A DNA stretch of 64,000 bases. It comes from Selenia dentaria (lineage: Eukaryota; Arthropoda; Insecta; Lepidoptera; Geometridae). Made by a program: the position numbers and the translations under genes. This document shows, piece by piece, positions 62,902-64,000 of this stretch. The notes under the pieces are model-generated. The model searched no databases, was not told the origin of the DNA, and saw nothing but the letters and a program-made list of their open reading frames with translations. The stretch spans positions 10,158,385-10,222,384 of the forward strand of contig OU862900.1 in NCBI GenBank assembly GCA_917880725.1. The letters are read 5' to 3'. Every line of letters starts with the position of its first letter. The first letter of the stretch is position 1.

Positions 62902-63476
62902 TTGGGAATCTGTGGGTGAAAATGTCGTTCATGTCTCTTTTTGTTCTGCGTTCGGAAATCTAAAAAGAGGATTTTTGCCACCAAAAAGTGTAATTTTTGA
63001 CCCACGTCCGGAGCATGGTTGTTTGTGATCGTTTTTTGACAACTATGTATTTGACAGCATAATCATGCGATTTTAGGTCTTATGCTCAGTTGAGAGTTCG
63101 AATAGGGTGTGGGCAAAAGTGGCAAAAAAAACGTTTTTGAGTTTTACAAACGCAAAAAAAAGCCATCAATGGCAACGCCACCATTGCCCTCATGAGCTAA
63201 ACGAACGCACCAATTATGTCGTTTTCCACATAAAAAAAAGATAAGAAAATGTATCTTTTAGAGCTGTCTCATGTTATATTTGACTATCTGCCACTGGCAG
63301 CACTGTCACTTATCGAGGCGAGGCCGTTAAAATATTTTCAAACTACCTACGAAATTCGTACATTTCTTTCATCTCCTTTCTGTTCAAATTATATTATAGT
63401 GCCAAAAAAAAGTTTATTTTAAAAAGGATACGTGCCTACCTAGTGCAAAAAATTTTTGTTTCTAAGTAATGAAAAA
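62902..63476. other. Noncoding, possible MITE body and promoter
   Basis: The first part is the possible MITE body. The rest (63214-63476) is AT-rich, directly upstream of the candidate exon. No clear TATA box or other element is assigned. Confidence 0.35.
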
Positions 63477-63816
63477 ATGTTTTCTTCACATATTCCTCGG
63501 AGTCCGCGAGCTACGAAACTAAGTATAGAAGACATTAACAGCAGGATCGAATGCATTACGAAAGTCATCAACACAATGTCTAATGATGACAGAGCATATT
63601 ATAACGCTAGAGTTAGGAGCATTGAGTTAAAAAAACAAAAGATGCTAACTCTTGCTGCATTCGCCCAAACGCAAAGCATGCAGAGAGTACTGGCTGAAAT
63701 GGATGTGTTGGTCGCGGAGAACGATTTGATAATAGAAATTGAATCGATTAGGCGCGCTAAAAAGTTTAAAAGTTCGGAAAAGCACATCCTCTCAGGATCT
63801 ACAAGAACTATGGATG
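63477..63816 (+). CDS. Hypothetical helical protein, first exon candidate
   Basis: The first in-frame ATG is 63477 (the open frame itself extends to 63456 without ATG). About 113 residues are rich in charged and hydrophobic heptads (SIEDINSRIECITKVINTM, ARVRSIELKKQKMLTL, DVLVAENDLIIEIESIRRAKKF), so a coiled coil is likely. The exon would end at ATG|GTAAGC (63816/63817); without splicing the frame stops at 63849. No family is recognised. It could be the start of a host gene or of a DNA transposon accessory protein, since an inverted-repeat element lies just upstream. Confidence 0.4.
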
Positions 63817-63851
63817 GTAAGCTCATGATTAAACTACTTTGTTCATTGTGA

Positions 63852-64000
63852 GAGAGGGATTTGCCCTAATAAACATATATACAATATGACTTGTAATATT
63901 TCTTACCAATAAATTGATTATTCTGATTATTCATTAATGAAAATCAGACATGACTGAAATAGCCTGCCTTAAGTTATGCATCACACTTGCCTGAAACAGT
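63852..64000. other. AT-rich right edge, no gene seen
   Basis: If the exon call is right this is the beginning of its intron. Otherwise it is a 3' flank with AATAAA-like motifs (about 63869 and 63909). Confidence 0.35.

Noticed and set aside
1..64000. CRISPR arrays, bacterial operons, rRNA or functional tRNA genes
   Set aside because: No direct-repeat/spacer pattern, no ribosome-binding sites or rRNA-like stretches. The two B-box sites (44577, 59065) lie in SINE-like sequence without a complete tRNA fold.

Overview
This window reads as invertebrate, most likely lepidopteran, nuclear DNA that is almost entirely transposable elements. The evidence is the mix of families: RNase H-bearing I-like and Jockey non-LTR elements, CR1-group elements whose ORF1 has a PHD-like finger plus an FP25K-like C-terminus, an RTE 3' end with a GATGA-type tail, BEL/Pao and Ty3/Gypsy LTR elements, a PIF/Harbinger transposon with a MADF-BESS partner, Helitron-like CTAG termini, and tRNA-derived short repeats. 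I found no host gene I would defend; the best candidate is a 113-codon open exon near the right edge (63477-63816). The assignment to Lepidoptera is inference.

Layout. (1) 253-10372: an old minus-strand CR1-group non-LTR element (ORF1 at the right, endonuclease, reverse transcriptase (RT) at the left). It is split by a Harbinger DNA transposon (6107-8714) and by a roughly 3.2 kb insertion (about 2487-5690) that carries a 126-bp tandem array, an RT fragment and a Helitron-like end. (2) 10461-14837: a plus-strand Jockey element, broken, without most of its endonuclease, joined to the CR1-group ORF1 through a perfect 58-bp inverted repeat. (3) 15722-20945 and 40020-21240: two relatives of one I-like family arranged tail to tail. 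The minus-strand copy is split by a BEL/Pao element (BEL-1, 23612-36418), and BEL-1's own LTR is split by a second, intact BEL/Pao element (BEL-2, 28156-36381). All three layers can be dated relative to each other by their target-site duplications. (4) 40216-58299: an 18.1 kb Ty3/Gypsy-type element with 2.3 kb, nearly identical LTRs, an ATTA duplication, intact gag and intact pol. (5) 58304-64000: flanking DNA, then a chimera of Jockey gag, BEL RT and CR1-group ORF1 fragments, a large palindrome and the candidate exon.

The most interesting object is the 18 kb Gypsy element. Its gag ends in a GTTAAAC slippery heptamer directly before the stop codon. Five bases later a 7-bp stem begins whose loop can pair with downstream sequence to make an H-type pseudoknot, and the -1 frame enters pol directly. 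Pol begins with a G-patch-like domain ahead of the protease. A 5' splice site in the LTR and a 3' splice site nine bases before the gag ATG predict that a 7.35 kb leader can be spliced out. Downstream of pol, two tandem units keep an identical 15-base purine-rich bulge while the flanking stems differ in sequence yet stay complementary, which is the signature of a structured RNA. Together this resembles betaretroviral RNA handling (frameshift, G-patch, transport element) in an insect LTR retrotransposon with no visible env.

LTR identity was judged by reading the lines side by side, not by an alignment program. Family names for non-LTR elements are by motif recognition.
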